Source of the DNA: Gemmobacter caeni
Lineage (GTDB): Bacteria; Pseudomonadota; Alphaproteobacteria; Rhodobacterales; Rhodobacteraceae
Assembly: GCF_003054195.1 (NCBI RefSeq)
Contig: NZ_QBKP01000023.1
Span: forward strand, 1 to 57,860
Direction: 5' to 3'
Length of the DNA: 57,860 nucleotides
Shown here: one piece after another, positions 47,045 through 56,013 of the stretch
Position numbering within the stretch: the stretch's first letter is position 1
How the letters are laid out: every line of letters begins with the position of its first letter
The notes under the pieces: model-generated
What the model was told of the DNA's origin: nothing
Seen by the model: only the letters and a program-made list of their open reading frames with translations
Databases searched by the model: none
Made by a program: the position numbers and the translations under genes

Positions 47045-48567
47045 TGCGCGGGCCGCACAACATCATCCGCCTCGTACGGACGCTGGCCACGATGGAACGC
47101 ACGGGCGCCATCGGGCAGGTTCTGGCCGCGATGGATGCGCCGCCGCGCCTGCGTGCCGTCGCACGCGTGCTTGGCTGGCCGTTCAAATGGCTGGGGCTGA
47201 AGGGCGACCCGGCGCTGCCGCCGACGACCCGCGCGCTGACCGCGCTGGGCCCGGCCTATATCAAGTTCGGCCAGATCCTTTCGACCCGCCCTGACATCGT
47301 GGGCGAGGAACTGGCCGAGCAGCTGAAATACCTGCAAGACAAGCTGCCCCCCTTCCCGGTGGAAACCGCCAAGCGGATGGTGGAGGACGAATTGGGTATC
47401 TCGGTCCCGGCGGAGTTCAGCGAATTTTCCGAACCTGTGGCTGCCGCCTCTATCGCGCAGGTGCATCGTGCGCGTCTGGCCGATACCGGCGAGGAAGTGG
47501 CGGTCAAGGTCTTGCGTCCCGGCATCGAACGCGCCTTTCGCAAGGACATTGATGCCTTCTGGTTCGCCGCGCAGGCGATCGAACTGATCTCGCCCGCCTC
47601 GCGCCGGTTGCGGCCCAAGGATGTCATCGCCCATTTCGAGGGCGTGGTGATGGGCGAACTTGACCTGCGGCTGGAAGCCGCCGCCGCCGCCGAATTTGCG
47701 GCCAATACCGAAGGCGATGCGGGATTCCGGGTGCCGAAACCCGTCTGGGCGCTGTCCAGCCGCAATGTGATGACGCTGGGCTGGGCCGAGGGTATCGCGC
47801 TGGCCGACAATGCCGCGCTGGATGCTGCCGGGCATGACCGCGTGGCGCTGGGCGCGCGGGTGCTGGAACTGTTCCTGAGCCATGCGCTGCGCGACGGCTA
47901 TTTCCACGCCGACATGCATCAGGGCAATCTGAAGGTCGGGGCTGACGGGGCGATCATCGCCTATGATTTCGGGATCATGGGGCGGCTGGATGATTATACC
48001 CGCCGGGTCTATGCCGAGATCCTGTTCGGCTTCATCCGCAAGGATTACCGCCGCGTCGCCGAAGTGCATTTCGAGGCTGGCTATGTGCCCGCCGACCGCG
48101 ACATCGACGAATTTGCCCGCGCACTCCGGGTTGTGGGTGAGCCGATCTTCGGCATGGAGGCCAGCCGCATTTCGATGGCGCGGCTGCTGGCCTATCTGTT
48201 TGAAGTGACGGAACGCTTCGGAATGCAGACCCGGACCGAGCTGATCCTCTTGCAGCGCACCATGGTGGTGGTTGAGGGCGTGGCGCGCGGTCTGGACCCG
48301 CATATCAACATCTGGCAGGTCGCCCGCCCGGTGGTGGAGGGCTATATCAAGACCAACATCGGCCCTCGCGCCCTGCTGCGTGATCTGGTGCAGACGGCGC
48401 AGGTTCTGGGCCGGTTCGGGCCGAAATTGCCCGCCCTGGTCGAGGCGCAGCTTGTGCGTCAGTCGCGCCCCGAGGCCGAGCCGAAACGCCCGCTGCACCC
48501 TGCGCTCTGGATGCTGGCGGGGGGCGCACTGGTCGGGGCAGGTGTGGTTCTGGGCGCACTGGTCTGA
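47044..48567 (+). CDS. ubiB: Ubiquinone biosynthesis accessory protein UbiB
   Basis: A 507-residue atypical kinase-like ATPase of the UbiB/ABC1/ADCK family, needed for ubiquinone synthesis. The hallmark KxGQ segment is AYIKFGQILSTRPD and the Ala-rich loop is EPVAAASIAQVHRA. Further conserved parts are EVAVKVLRPGI, GELDLRLEAAAAAEF, FHADMHQGNLKVG and YDFGIMGRLD. The C-terminus (WMLAGGALVGAGVVLGALV) is a membrane helix. It ends six bases before the convergent Na/Pi cotransporter gene. Confidence 0.96.
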   Translation: MRGPHNIIRLVRTLATMERTGAIGQVLAAMDAPPRLRAVARVLGWPFKWLGLKGDPALPPTTRALTALGPAYIKFGQILSTRPDIVGEELAEQLKYLQDKLPPFPVETAKRMVEDELGISVPAEFSEFSEPVAAASIAQVHRARLADTGEEVAVKVLRPGIERAFRKDIDAFWFAAQAIELISPASRRLRPKDVIAHFEGVVMGELDLRLEAAAAAEFAANTEGDAGFRVPKPVWALSSRNVMTLGWAEGIALADNAALDAAGHDRVALGARVLELFLSHALRDGYFHADMHQGNLKVGADGAIIAYDFGIMGRLDDYTRRVYAEILFGFIRKDYRRVAEVHFEAGYVPADRDIDEFARALRVVGEPIFGMEASRISMARLLAYLFEVTERFGMQTRTELILLQRTMVVVEGVARGLDPHINIWQVARPVVEGYIKTNIGPRALLRDLVQTAQVLGRFGPKLPALVEAQLVRQSRPEAEPKRPLHPALWMLAGGALVGAGVVLGALV

Positions 48568-48573
48568 GGCGGT

Positions 48574-50235
48574 TCAGCTTGCCTTGCTGAGCCGACTCGA
48601 CAGCAGGTCGCCGGTTTCCGACAGGATCGGATAGGCGATCATGGTGAAGGCCGAGTTCACCTGTTTCAGCGCGCGCAACGTCTCCTGATGCACGCTTGAG
48701 GTCTCGATGCTTTCGGAAAGCCCCTCGCGCAGTCGTTCCAGATGCGACCGCTGCAACTGTTGTTCCAGATCGCGCACATGGTCCTTTTCCTCGACCAGCG
48801 CGCGGGCGGCATCGGGGTTCAGCGTCATCAGCACGTTCAGCGCGGCCTGCGCGTTGGACAGGACACGGTCGTGGAAATCGCATAGCTCCTTCCAGCCGGT
48901 CGTGGAAAAGCGCGTGCCTTCCTGATCCAGCCGCTTGGCCAGACCCACGATGGAATCGCTGATCGTGTTGCTGGCGCCATCCATGTTGACTGCCATTTCC
49001 GCCAGTTCCATCACACGGCCATTGGTATCCTCATCCGGTGCCGCGCGCTGGATGCGGGCCAGATACAGCTTCACCTCAAGGTGCATCCGGCTGATTTCGG
49101 CCTCTTTGGTCTTGATGGCGGCGGCGGTGTCGTCATCCCATTTCTGGAAAAGCGAGATGACGGGCCGCAGCATCGCCTCGACCATCTCGCCCATCATCAG
49201 CACCTCGCGCGCGGTGCAGGCCAGCGCCCGGTCAGGCTTGGTCAATGCCACTGGGTCGAGCGCTGACAGCCGGGTCAGTTGCGCAGCATCAGCCGGGGCC
49301 TGCACCCAGGCGGATACCGCACGCAGGATTGGGCCAACGAGCGGCAGCGCGATCAGGGCCAGTGCAAGGTTGAATAGCAGATGCAGGTTGATCACCTGCC
49401 GGGCGGGCGTGGTGCCGATCATTTCCAGCGGTGGCGCCAGCAGCAGCAGCAGGATCAGTGCAATCAGGGCCCCGCCGCCGCGCAGCACCAGATTGGCAAG
49501 GATTACCCGCCGTGCCGCAAGTTCTGCGCCGAGTGTCAGCATATAGGCGATAACTGCACCGCCCAGATTGGCGCCCAGCACCATGGCGACGCCCGCCGTG
49601 ACAGGCAGCACGCCCTGCGCCGCCAGTGTGACGAACAGCAGCACCGCTGCGACCGAGGAATACATCATCCACGCCAGTAACGCGCCGATGACGAAGGCCG
49701 TCATCGGATCGCCGCCCAGATAGCCCATGGCCGCAACCAGCGCCGGGCTGTCCCGCAACGGCTCTGTCGCATCGCGCAGCATCGACAGGGACACGAAAAC
49801 CAGCGCCAGCCCGATCAGGATGCGCCCGCCCATACGCGAATGCCGCTGTTTGCCCTTCAGGAACAGCCCGACCCCGCCGATCAGCAAGAGCGGCACCAGC
49901 CAGTCGGCGCGGGTCATCAGAAGCTGCGCCACGATGGCCGACCCCACATCGGCGCCCAGCATGGTCGCCAGCCCCGCCACCGCAGGAAGCGCGCCGGAGG
50001 CCACGAAATTCGCGGTCAGAATCGCAACGGCGGTAGAGCTTTGCAGCAGAACCGCCGCCATGACGCCGATGCCGGCAGAGAAAAGCCGGTTCTCCGCCCC
50101 ATGCCGCAACAGCTTGCGCAATTGCACTGACCAACCACGCTCCACCCCGGTGCGCACAAGACGCACCGCCCACAGCAGCAGCGCGGCAGCGCCGGAAACA
50201 TGGATCAGGAACAGCAGGGGGGAGCTTTCGGTCAT
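48574..50235 (-). CDS. Na/Pi cotransporter family protein with PhoU-like domain
   Basis: A 553-residue protein of the NptA/YjbB group that moves phosphate with sodium. The membrane part (about residues 1-310) carries the repeated QSS-type motifs: LLQSSTAVAILTANFVASGAL and MLGADVGSAIVAQLL in the first half, VMVLGANLGGAVIAYML in the second. The C-terminal ~200 residues are a helical PhoU-like domain. A candidate PHO box lies in its upstream region. Direction of transport cannot be read from sequence; bacterial homologues include phosphate exporters. Confidence 0.92.
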   Translation of the reverse strand: MTESSPLLFLIHVSGAAALLLWAVRLVRTGVERGWSVQLRKLLRHGAENRLFSAGIGVMAAVLLQSSTAVAILTANFVASGALPAVAGLATMLGADVGSAIVAQLLMTRADWLVPLLLIGGVGLFLKGKQRHSRMGGRILIGLALVFVSLSMLRDATEPLRDSPALVAAMGYLGGDPMTAFVIGALLAWMMYSSVAAVLLFVTLAAQGVLPVTAGVAMVLGANLGGAVIAYMLTLGAELAARRVILANLVLRGGGALIALILLLLLAPPLEMIGTTPARQVINLHLLFNLALALIALPLVGPILRAVSAWVQAPADAAQLTRLSALDPVALTKPDRALACTAREVLMMGEMVEAMLRPVISLFQKWDDDTAAAIKTKEAEISRMHLEVKLYLARIQRAAPDEDTNGRVMELAEMAVNMDGASNTISDSIVGLAKRLDQEGTRFSTTGWKELCDFHDRVLSNAQAALNVLMTLNPDAARALVEEKDHVRDLEQQLQRSHLERLREGLSESIETSSVHQETLRALKQVNSAFTMIAYPILSETGDLLSSRLSKAS

Positions 50236-50278
50236 CTTGTCTCTTGATCCGCGGCCAATTCGGCGTTGCTACGGCAGC

Positions 50279-50296
50279 CTGTCATAAAAACGTTAC
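50279..50296. promoter_or_regulatory. Candidate PHO box upstream of the Na/Pi cotransporter
   Basis: CTGTCATAAAAACGTTAC matches the first PHO half-site (CTGTCAT) and the A/T spacer exactly; the second half is degenerate. It lies about 45-60 bases upstream of the transporter start, but reads on the strand opposite to the gene, which lowers confidence. Confidence 0.3.
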
Positions 50297-50449
50297 AAAA
50301 CCCGGTGTAGCCTGATGAGCGGTGGGGGTCGACCCGCCGGGCGGTCCGGCATCAGGCTGGGCAACCGGGGCATCTTCGTGCATCCGGCGTTTGCGCGTTT
50401 TGCAGGCATATTGCCGCGCTTCTGCGCGCTTTACCAGCGTTCAGATTGC

Positions 50450-50479
50450 AAAAGCGGATCGCACACGGGGCGATCCGCT
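50450..50479 (-). terminator. Rho-independent terminator after the TRAP/dehydrogenase operon
   Basis: On the minus strand a perfect 10-bp stem, AGCGGATCGC and GCGATCCGCT, with a seven-base loop is followed by TTTTGC. It lies 25 bases after the stop of the FAD-linked dehydrogenase. The remaining ~150 bases up to the Na/Pi cotransporter promoter region show no gene. Confidence 0.82.
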
Positions 50480-50504
50480 GTCCGGGCCTTGGGTCGGGGC
50501 GCGT

Positions 50505-51929
50505 TCAGCCGCCGAGTGGCAGCAATGCGCCGGGATTCATCAGGCCCTGCGGGTCAAAGACCGCCCTGATCCCCGCCATCAGCTCCAGCCGCACAGGATC
50601 GACAAGCCGCGCCATTTCCTCCGTCAGCTTGCGGCCGATGCCATGTTCTGCGGAAAAACTGCCGCCATGGGCGATGGCCACGTCGTGAATGGCACGCTCG
50701 ACCTCCAGTTCCATCGCCTCCTTGTCGGGGAGGGCGGTCCAGAAATCACGCGGGAACATCAGGATGTAGTGTACATTGCCATCGGCCAGATGCGCGACGA
50801 TGGCGCGTTCGGCCTGCGGAAACCGCGCGGCGGCCACGCGGTCGGCATCGGCGATGAAGCCCGCCACCTCGGAGGGTCGGACCGAAGTATCCAGTACCAC
50901 GCCCACCCCGGTCAGCTTGTTCGCCTCGGTTACCGAGTGACGGAAATGCCAGATGTTTTCGGCCTGCGCCTCGTTCTGGGCAACCACCGCATCGGCGATC
51001 AACCCGTCGTCCATCGCTGTCGCGAGCAGGGTTTCAAGCTGCGCCACAAGGGCGTCTTTGGTACGCGAGGATGCCAGTTGCACCATCAGTGACCAGTCAG
51101 GAAGCGCCGCCAGCGGCATGCGGATGTCAGGGAAGTGGCGCACCACATAGCTGGCTTCCGCACGGTCGATCAGTTCCAATGCCTCGACCAGAGTGCCGAA
51201 AGCGGCACGGATGCGCGTCGCCACCTCCAGCGCCTGATTGACCGAAGCGAAGCCCAGCCAGCAATCGGCGCGGCTTTGCATCCGGGGCGCAAGGCGCAGC
51301 ACCGCGCCGGTAATCACGCCCAGGGTGCCCTCGGACCCGGCGACAAGCTGAGTCATGGAATAGCCGGTGTTGTTCTTGCGCAGACCACCCAGATCGGACA
51401 GCACGCGCCCGTCGGCCAGCACCAGTTCCACCCCCGCCACCAGATCACGCATCGCGCCATAGCGCAGCACGCCGGTGCCGCCTGCATTGGTCGCGATCAG
51501 ACCGCCGATCTGCGCCGTGCCCTCAGACCCAAGGTAAAGCGGGAATTGCAGGTTCAGCTTTTCGGCCTCGGCATGGACCTCGGCCAGCGTCATCCCCGCA
51601 TCGACGGTTAGCAGGCCGGAATGCAGGTCGGCCTGCCGCAACCGGCGCATCCGTTTCAGCCCGATCACCACCCCCGCCTGCGGCACCGCGCCATAGCAAA
51701 GGCCGGTGTTGCCCCCCTGCGGGAACACCGCGATGCCGCGTGCCGTGACCGCCCGGATGGCCGCCGCGGCTTCTTCTGTCGTGGCAGGCAGCAGGACGGC
51801 AAGCGCCGTGCCGCGGCGACGGCCACGAAAATCGGTGACATAGGGGGCAATGTCCGCCGCTTCGGTCAGCAGCCCCTTCGGCCCGAGGATCGCGGCAAGC
51901 TCGGACAGCAGCGCGGAATCGGCGGTCAT
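50505..51929 (-). CDS. FAD-binding D-2-hydroxyacid dehydrogenase (D-lactate/D-2-hydroxyglutarate dehydrogenase family)
   Basis: A 474-residue flavoenzyme of the VAO fold. The N-terminal PP-loop FAD domain has VFPQGGNTGLCYGAVP and GSEGTAQIGGLIATNAGGTGVLRYG with LVAGSEGTLGVIT. The C-terminal FAD-oxidase domain has IVAHLADGNVHY and SAEHGIGRKL, with the metal-binding and substrate His residues of the D-2-hydroxyglutarate/D-lactate branch. It is the last gene of the TRAP operon, two bases after the DapA-family gene. The imported acid, or a product of the lyase, is its likely substrate; D-lactate or D-2-hydroxyglutarate are possibilities only. Confidence 0.9.
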   Translation of the reverse strand: MTADSALLSELAAILGPKGLLTEAADIAPYVTDFRGRRRGTALAVLLPATTEEAAAAIRAVTARGIAVFPQGGNTGLCYGAVPQAGVVIGLKRMRRLRQADLHSGLLTVDAGMTLAEVHAEAEKLNLQFPLYLGSEGTAQIGGLIATNAGGTGVLRYGAMRDLVAGVELVLADGRVLSDLGGLRKNNTGYSMTQLVAGSEGTLGVITGAVLRLAPRMQSRADCWLGFASVNQALEVATRIRAAFGTLVEALELIDRAEASYVVRHFPDIRMPLAALPDWSLMVQLASSRTKDALVAQLETLLATAMDDGLIADAVVAQNEAQAENIWHFRHSVTEANKLTGVGVVLDTSVRPSEVAGFIADADRVAAARFPQAERAIVAHLADGNVHYILMFPRDFWTALPDKEAMELEVERAIHDVAIAHGGSFSAEHGIGRKLTEEMARLVDPVRLELMAGIRAVFDPQGLMNPGALLPLGG

Positions 51930-51931
51930 GG

Positions 51932-52831
51932 TCAGGCGGCCTCACTTTGCCCGATGCGGCCCAGAACGGCGGTCAGCATCGCCATCGTCTCGGCCGAAGG
52001 GGCAGTCAGCGGCAGGCGCACCGGGCCGACATCCTGCCCGGCCATCTTCATCAGCGCCTTCAGCGGGCCGGGATTGGTTTCGCGGTAGATCGCCGTCAGC
52101 ACCGGGTCGATGCGGTGTTGCATCTCCAGCGCCCCGGCCAGATCGCCGCTGCGGGCAAGGTCAAAGACCTTGATCCAGTATTCCGGGTAAAGCGAGGCCG
52201 AGGCCAGCACGCCACCCTTCGCGCCCAGTGCGACATGGGTGGCGAACAGCGGCTCTTCACCGCTGAGCACGGCAAGCTGGTCGCCCGCCTCGCGCAGCGT
52301 GGCGATGAAGCCCGGCACGTCGTAGTTGGAGAATTTCATGCCAATGATCGTGCCATCTTCGGCCAGACGGCCATAGGTTTCCGGGCTCAGCCCCGCATTG
52401 GTGCGGCGCGGAATTTCATAGGCCATGAGCGGCAGGTCCACCACATCGCGGTAGCGGGCGAAATAGGCGCGCATGCCTTCCTGCGGGCCGACGGCGTAGT
52501 AGGGTGTCACCAGCATCAGACCGGCAGCCCCCGCCGCAAGAAAATCGTGCCCGGCCTCCAGCGCATCCTCATAGCCGGTAGAAAGCACACCGGGCAGCAC
52601 CGGGGCACCTTCTGCCGCCTCGACACAGGCCGAAACCACGCCCGCGCGTTCCCCCCGCGACAGGGCCGGGTATTCGCCGGTGCCGCCGATCGGCACGATC
52701 CCGGTGGCGCCCGCCGCAAGCTGCCGCTTCACCAGCGCCTTGACCGCCTCGTAATCCACCGCGCCGTCGGCGGTGAAGGGCGTCACGATGGCGGTGAACA
52801 GCCCGTGCAGGTCATCCTTGGTCAAAGTCAT
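51932..52831 (-). CDS. DapA-family (dihydrodipicolinate synthase/N-acetylneuraminate lyase) protein
   Basis: A 299-residue Schiff-base lyase. The start at 52831 gives MTLTKDDLHGLFTAIVTPFT, with AAGGA upstream; the longer frame runs antisense through the permease gene and is rejected. Family residues are intact: GGTGEYPALS, VTPYYAVG and YEIPRRTN, and the Schiff-base Lys166 in GMKFSNYD. It is closer to canonical members than the protein at 22918. Linkage to a TRAP transporter and hydroxyacid dehydrogenases suggests catabolic cleavage or dehydration of an imported sugar acid or hydroxy acid rather than lysine synthesis. Confidence 0.88.
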   Translation of the reverse strand: MTLTKDDLHGLFTAIVTPFTADGAVDYEAVKALVKRQLAAGATGIVPIGGTGEYPALSRGERAGVVSACVEAAEGAPVLPGVLSTGYEDALEAGHDFLAAGAAGLMLVTPYYAVGPQEGMRAYFARYRDVVDLPLMAYEIPRRTNAGLSPETYGRLAEDGTIIGMKFSNYDVPGFIATLREAGDQLAVLSGEEPLFATHVALGAKGGVLASASLYPEYWIKVFDLARSGDLAGALEMQHRIDPVLTAIYRETNPGPLKALMKMAGQDVGPVRLPLTAPSAETMAMLTAVLGRIGQSEAA

Positions 52832-52854
52832 GGTCTTGGTCCTTGGTCTAACGA

Positions 52855-54156
52855 TCAGAAAAAGCCCAGCAGTCGCGGCAGCGTCAGCGAAATCGCCGGG
52901 ACATAGGTCACCAGCAACAGCACCACGAGGTTGGAGCAGAGGAAGGGAAGCGAGGCGCGCACGATCCGCCCGAGCGAAACGCCCGAGATCGACGAGCCGA
53001 GGTAAAGCGCCAGCCCGTAGGGGGGTGTCATCAGCCCGATCATCACGTTCATCACCATGATGACGCCGAAATGCACCGGATCGACGCCCATCTGTGCGAG
53101 GATCGGGGTGAACAGCGGCGCGAACAGCAGCAGCTGCACGGAATCGCCAATCCACAGCCCGTTGATGAGGAAGAAGATGTTCAGCGCCAGCAGCAGCATC
53201 CAGGGTTGCAGGTTATAGGCCGCCACCAGATCGCCCAACTGGTTCGGCAGCCGTTCATTCGCCAGCACCCAGGAAATGATCGTGGCGAAACCGACGATCA
53301 GGTAAACCGAGGCCGAGGTGCGCGCCGAACGGTCGAGAATTGCCCACAGCGCCTTTAGGCTGAGGTTGCGATAGGCCAGAAAACCCACCAGCAGCGCATA
53401 GGCCACGGCCACCGCCGCCGCCTCGGTCGCGGTGAAGATGCCCGAGATGATGCCGCCGATGATGATCATCGGCATGAAGATGGCGAAGAACGCGTTGCCG
53501 ACGATGTTCAGCGCCACCGCCAGCGTCAGGTTGGCGATGGGATTGGCCTTGAAGCCGAACCGCCGCGCCATGACGAAGATCAGCGCCATCTGGCCCAGCC
53601 CCAGCATGATGCCCGGCACGGCACCCGCAAGGAACAGCGCCGCGACCGAGGTGTTGGTCAGCGCCGAGAACATGATCAGCGGGATCGAAGGCGGGATGAT
53701 CGGCCCCTGAATGGCGGAACTGACGGTCAGCGCGGCCGAGAAATCCTTGTCGTAGCCGTCTTTCTCCATCATCTCGATCTCGACCGGACCCAGCGCCGAA
53801 ATGTCGGCCAGCGCCGAGCCGGAGACGCCCGCGAACATCATGGACCCCACGACGTTCACATAGGCCAGCCCGCCGCGCAGCCGCCCGACCAGCAGGCGCG
53901 ACAGGTTCACCAGCCGCTCGGTCATGCCGATGGCGCTCATGATCTCGCCCGCAATGATGAACAGCGGGATCGACAGCCAGATGAACACATCCATCCCGGT
54001 GAAGAACTTGTGGGCGTAGATATCCAGCATGTCGGTCATGCCGGGTTTCACGAAGAAATAGGCAAGACCCGCAAACCCGATGGCAAAGATCACCGGACTG
54101 CCCAGAAGCATCAGCGCCAGTAACAGGCCGACGATGGCAAGAAGCGGCTGGTCCAT
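52855..54156 (-). CDS. TRAP transporter large permease (DctM family)
   Basis: A 433-residue membrane protein with about 12 hydrophobic segments. Typical DctM parts are FIWLSIPLFIIAGEIMSAIGMTERLVNL, MMFAGVSGSALADISALGPVEIEMMEKDGYD with the IPPSIPLIMFS segment, and MVMNVMIGLMTPPYGLALYLGS. It begins three bases after the small permease stop and forms the sodium-coupled channel with it. Confidence 0.95.
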   Translation of the reverse strand: MDQPLLAIVGLLLALMLLGSPVIFAIGFAGLAYFFVKPGMTDMLDIYAHKFFTGMDVFIWLSIPLFIIAGEIMSAIGMTERLVNLSRLLVGRLRGGLAYVNVVGSMMFAGVSGSALADISALGPVEIEMMEKDGYDKDFSAALTVSSAIQGPIIPPSIPLIMFSALTNTSVAALFLAGAVPGIMLGLGQMALIFVMARRFGFKANPIANLTLAVALNIVGNAFFAIFMPMIIIGGIISGIFTATEAAAVAVAYALLVGFLAYRNLSLKALWAILDRSARTSASVYLIVGFATIISWVLANERLPNQLGDLVAAYNLQPWMLLLALNIFFLINGLWIGDSVQLLLFAPLFTPILAQMGVDPVHFGVIMVMNVMIGLMTPPYGLALYLGSSISGVSLGRIVRASLPFLCSNLVVLLLVTYVPAISLTLPRLLGFF

Positions 54157-54159
54157 CGG

Positions 54160-54675
54160 TCAGATCTCCGAATTCAGGATGGAGGGGCCGGTATCGACCG
54201 GGCCGCGGATCAGATCGCGCAGCGCCAGCACCAGCATGTGAAACAGCATCAGGGCGGCGCCGACCGGGACCGAGAGGTAGATCCAGAAGAACGAGATTCC
54301 CAGCGTGACCGCCTGACGGCGCTGACCGAACAGCGCATTCTCAAAGCCTTTCCAGACCAGAACCGCCAGCATCGCCGCCAGCATCAGGCGGAAGGCTGCG
54401 TTGCGGTAGCCCAGCAGCCGTTGCGGCCAGAAGTGATCGAAGAAATCGACGCGCACCAGCTGGTCGTCGCGCACCAGCAGGCTGCCCGCCAGCATTACGA
54501 CCCAGACCATCAGGTAACGCGAGACTTCCTCGGGCCAGGGCAGCGAGAAGCCGAAGGCGTAGCGCAGCACAACCTGAAGAAACAGCACGCCGAAGATGAT
54601 CAGCAGCAGAACCCGCGCGACGGCGGAGGTGACCCACGAGAGGACCGTGGCAAGGCGTTCAAGTAGCGGAAGCAT
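54160..54675 (-). CDS. TRAP transporter small permease (DctQ family)
   Basis: A 171-residue protein with four membrane helices. The start at 54675 (MLPLLERLATVLSWVTSA) is chosen because it begins right before the first helix. The DctQ signature VVLRYAFGFSLPWPEEVSRYLMVWVVMLAGSLLVRDDQLVRVDFF lies at about 34-78. It is transcribed between the binding protein and the large permease. Confidence 0.92.
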   Translation of the reverse strand: MLPLLERLATVLSWVTSAVARVLLLIIFGVLFLQVVLRYAFGFSLPWPEEVSRYLMVWVVMLAGSLLVRDDQLVRVDFFDHFWPQRLLGYRNAAFRLMLAAMLAVLVWKGFENALFGQRRQAVTLGISFFWIYLSVPVGAALMLFHMLVLALRDLIRGPVDTGPSILNSEI

Positions 54676-54696
54676 GGGCACCCCGAGGGAAGGGGC

Positions 54697-54712
54697 GGGC
54701 GGCGAACCGCCC
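54697..54712 (-). terminator. Small hairpin between dctP and dctQ
   Basis: GGGCGG and CCGCCC form a 6-bp stem with a CGAA/TTCG loop, just after the binding-protein stop. It may lower expression of the permeases relative to the binding protein. Confidence 0.4.
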
Positions 54713-54721
54713 ACCGTTGGC

Positions 54722-55747
54722 TCAGTTGGCCTGCGCGGCGGCGACGGCGGCGGTCAGTTCGTCAATGATTTCCTGCCCCGTGGTCTGGGCCAGGATCTTG
54801 GCCACCGGCCCGCGCGCTGCATCGACGAATTGCTGGAACTCTTCCGGCGTCGGCTGGTAGATTTCCACCCCGGCTTTGCGGATCACGGCCAGATCCTGCG
54901 ATTCCTTCGCGGCGATCACGCCCAGCATGGCAAAGGCGGCCTCATCGGCGGCGGCCTTGAAGGCGCGCTTGTCCTCTTCGGGCAGAGCCTTCCAGTAATC
55001 CTCGTTGATAGTGATCAGCGGCATGTTGATCAGGTGGTGATCCAGCGTGTAATATTTCTGCACCTCCTGCAAATTCGCCATCAGCATCGTGTAGGGCGCG
55101 TTTTCCTGCCCGTCGACAACGCCGGTCTGAAGCGCGCTGTACAGTTCGGCCCAGGCAATCGGCGTGGGCGAGGCGCCCAGAGCCTCGACCATTGCGACGT
55201 GAATTGGCACCTGCTGTGTGCGCATCTTCATGCCTTTCATGTCGGCGGGCGACTTGATCAGCTTGGTCGAGGACGAGAAGTTGCGGAAGGCCGAGGGCAG
55301 ATAGGCAAGGATGCGCACGCCCGATTGTTCGGCGACCAGATCGGACAGCTTCTGCCCGAAGGGCCCGTTCAGCACATCGCGTGCCACGGCGGTGGAAGGG
55401 AAGCTGTAGGGCAACTCCAGCACCGAGGCGACAGGCGCATAGGCGGCAAGGTGCCCGGCATTCAGCCCGCCCACCATTTGCAGCGAACCGCGGACGTTCT
55501 GTTCGGCCAGCGACTCCAGATCGCCCATCTGGCCGTTGGGAAACACCTGCACCTCATATTTGCCGCCGGTCTGCGCGGCGAGCGAGCTGGAGAAAACCTC
55601 TGTATAGGTCCAGTAGGTATTGGCCAGCAGATCGCCTTCGCCATCGACATGGGCGAAGCGCACGGTTTCGGCATGGGCCGCGACGCCCCCGATGATCAGG
55701 GCGCAAGCAGTCATTGCGCCAAGGCGCATCTTACGGAAATAGCTCAT
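54722..55747 (-). CDS. TRAP transporter substrate-binding protein (DctP family)
   Basis: A 341-residue periplasmic binding protein. The start at 55747 gives MSYFRKMRLGAMTACALIIGG, with the signal peptide ending at VAAHAETV; GGGGAAAA precedes it. The conserved Arg-containing segment that binds the carboxylate of the ligand is in VRILAYLPSAFRNFSSSTKLIKSPADMKGMKMRTQ, followed by PIAWAELYSALQTGVVDGQENA. TRAP systems carry organic acids, consistent with the hydroxyacid enzymes nearby. It is first in a five-gene operon. Confidence 0.93.
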   Translation of the reverse strand: MSYFRKMRLGAMTACALIIGGVAAHAETVRFAHVDGEGDLLANTYWTYTEVFSSSLAAQTGGKYEVQVFPNGQMGDLESLAEQNVRGSLQMVGGLNAGHLAAYAPVASVLELPYSFPSTAVARDVLNGPFGQKLSDLVAEQSGVRILAYLPSAFRNFSSSTKLIKSPADMKGMKMRTQQVPIHVAMVEALGASPTPIAWAELYSALQTGVVDGQENAPYTMLMANLQEVQKYYTLDHHLINMPLITINEDYWKALPEEDKRAFKAAADEAAFAMLGVIAAKESQDLAVIRKAGVEIYQPTPEEFQQFVDAARGPVAKILAQTTGQEIIDELTAAVAAAQAN

Positions 55748-55824
55748 ATATTTTCCCCGTCGGCTTTGGATTTCGTTGTGGCGGCTGTTCCGCGCCTGGG
55801 AAAAAGCCTGTGCAAAAATTCTCG

Positions 55825-55851
55825 TTTCGTCAATAATTTTATTATACGAAA
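55825..55851 (-). promoter_or_regulatory. dctP promoter -10 with overlapping inverted repeat
   Basis: On the minus strand a perfect TATAAT lies at 55846-55841. The -35 region is weak. The arms TTTCGT (55825-55830) and ACGAAA (55846-55851) form an inverted repeat that covers the -10. A similar element, GCGAAATATTGAT, lies near 55965, closer to the regulator gene. These are candidate binding sites for the XRE-cupin protein. Confidence 0.5.
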
Positions 55852-56013
55852 ACTGCATTTCCTTTTTGACCGATGTTTCGCTAAGATGCATGCATGGGTG
55901 AGGAACACCCCGCGAAGACCGTCAGCGCGGTCCGGCATAAGCCTTCGGGTGAAGCGGGTTACGCGAAATATTGATCCGGCCCGGGTGACAGGGCGCTGTT
56001 TGAAAGGTGTGCA

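Noticed and set aside
51932-53155. A 407-residue version of the DapA-family protein
   Set aside because: The extra N-terminus runs antisense through the TRAP large permease gene; the ATG at 52831 has a ribosome site and gives the normal length.
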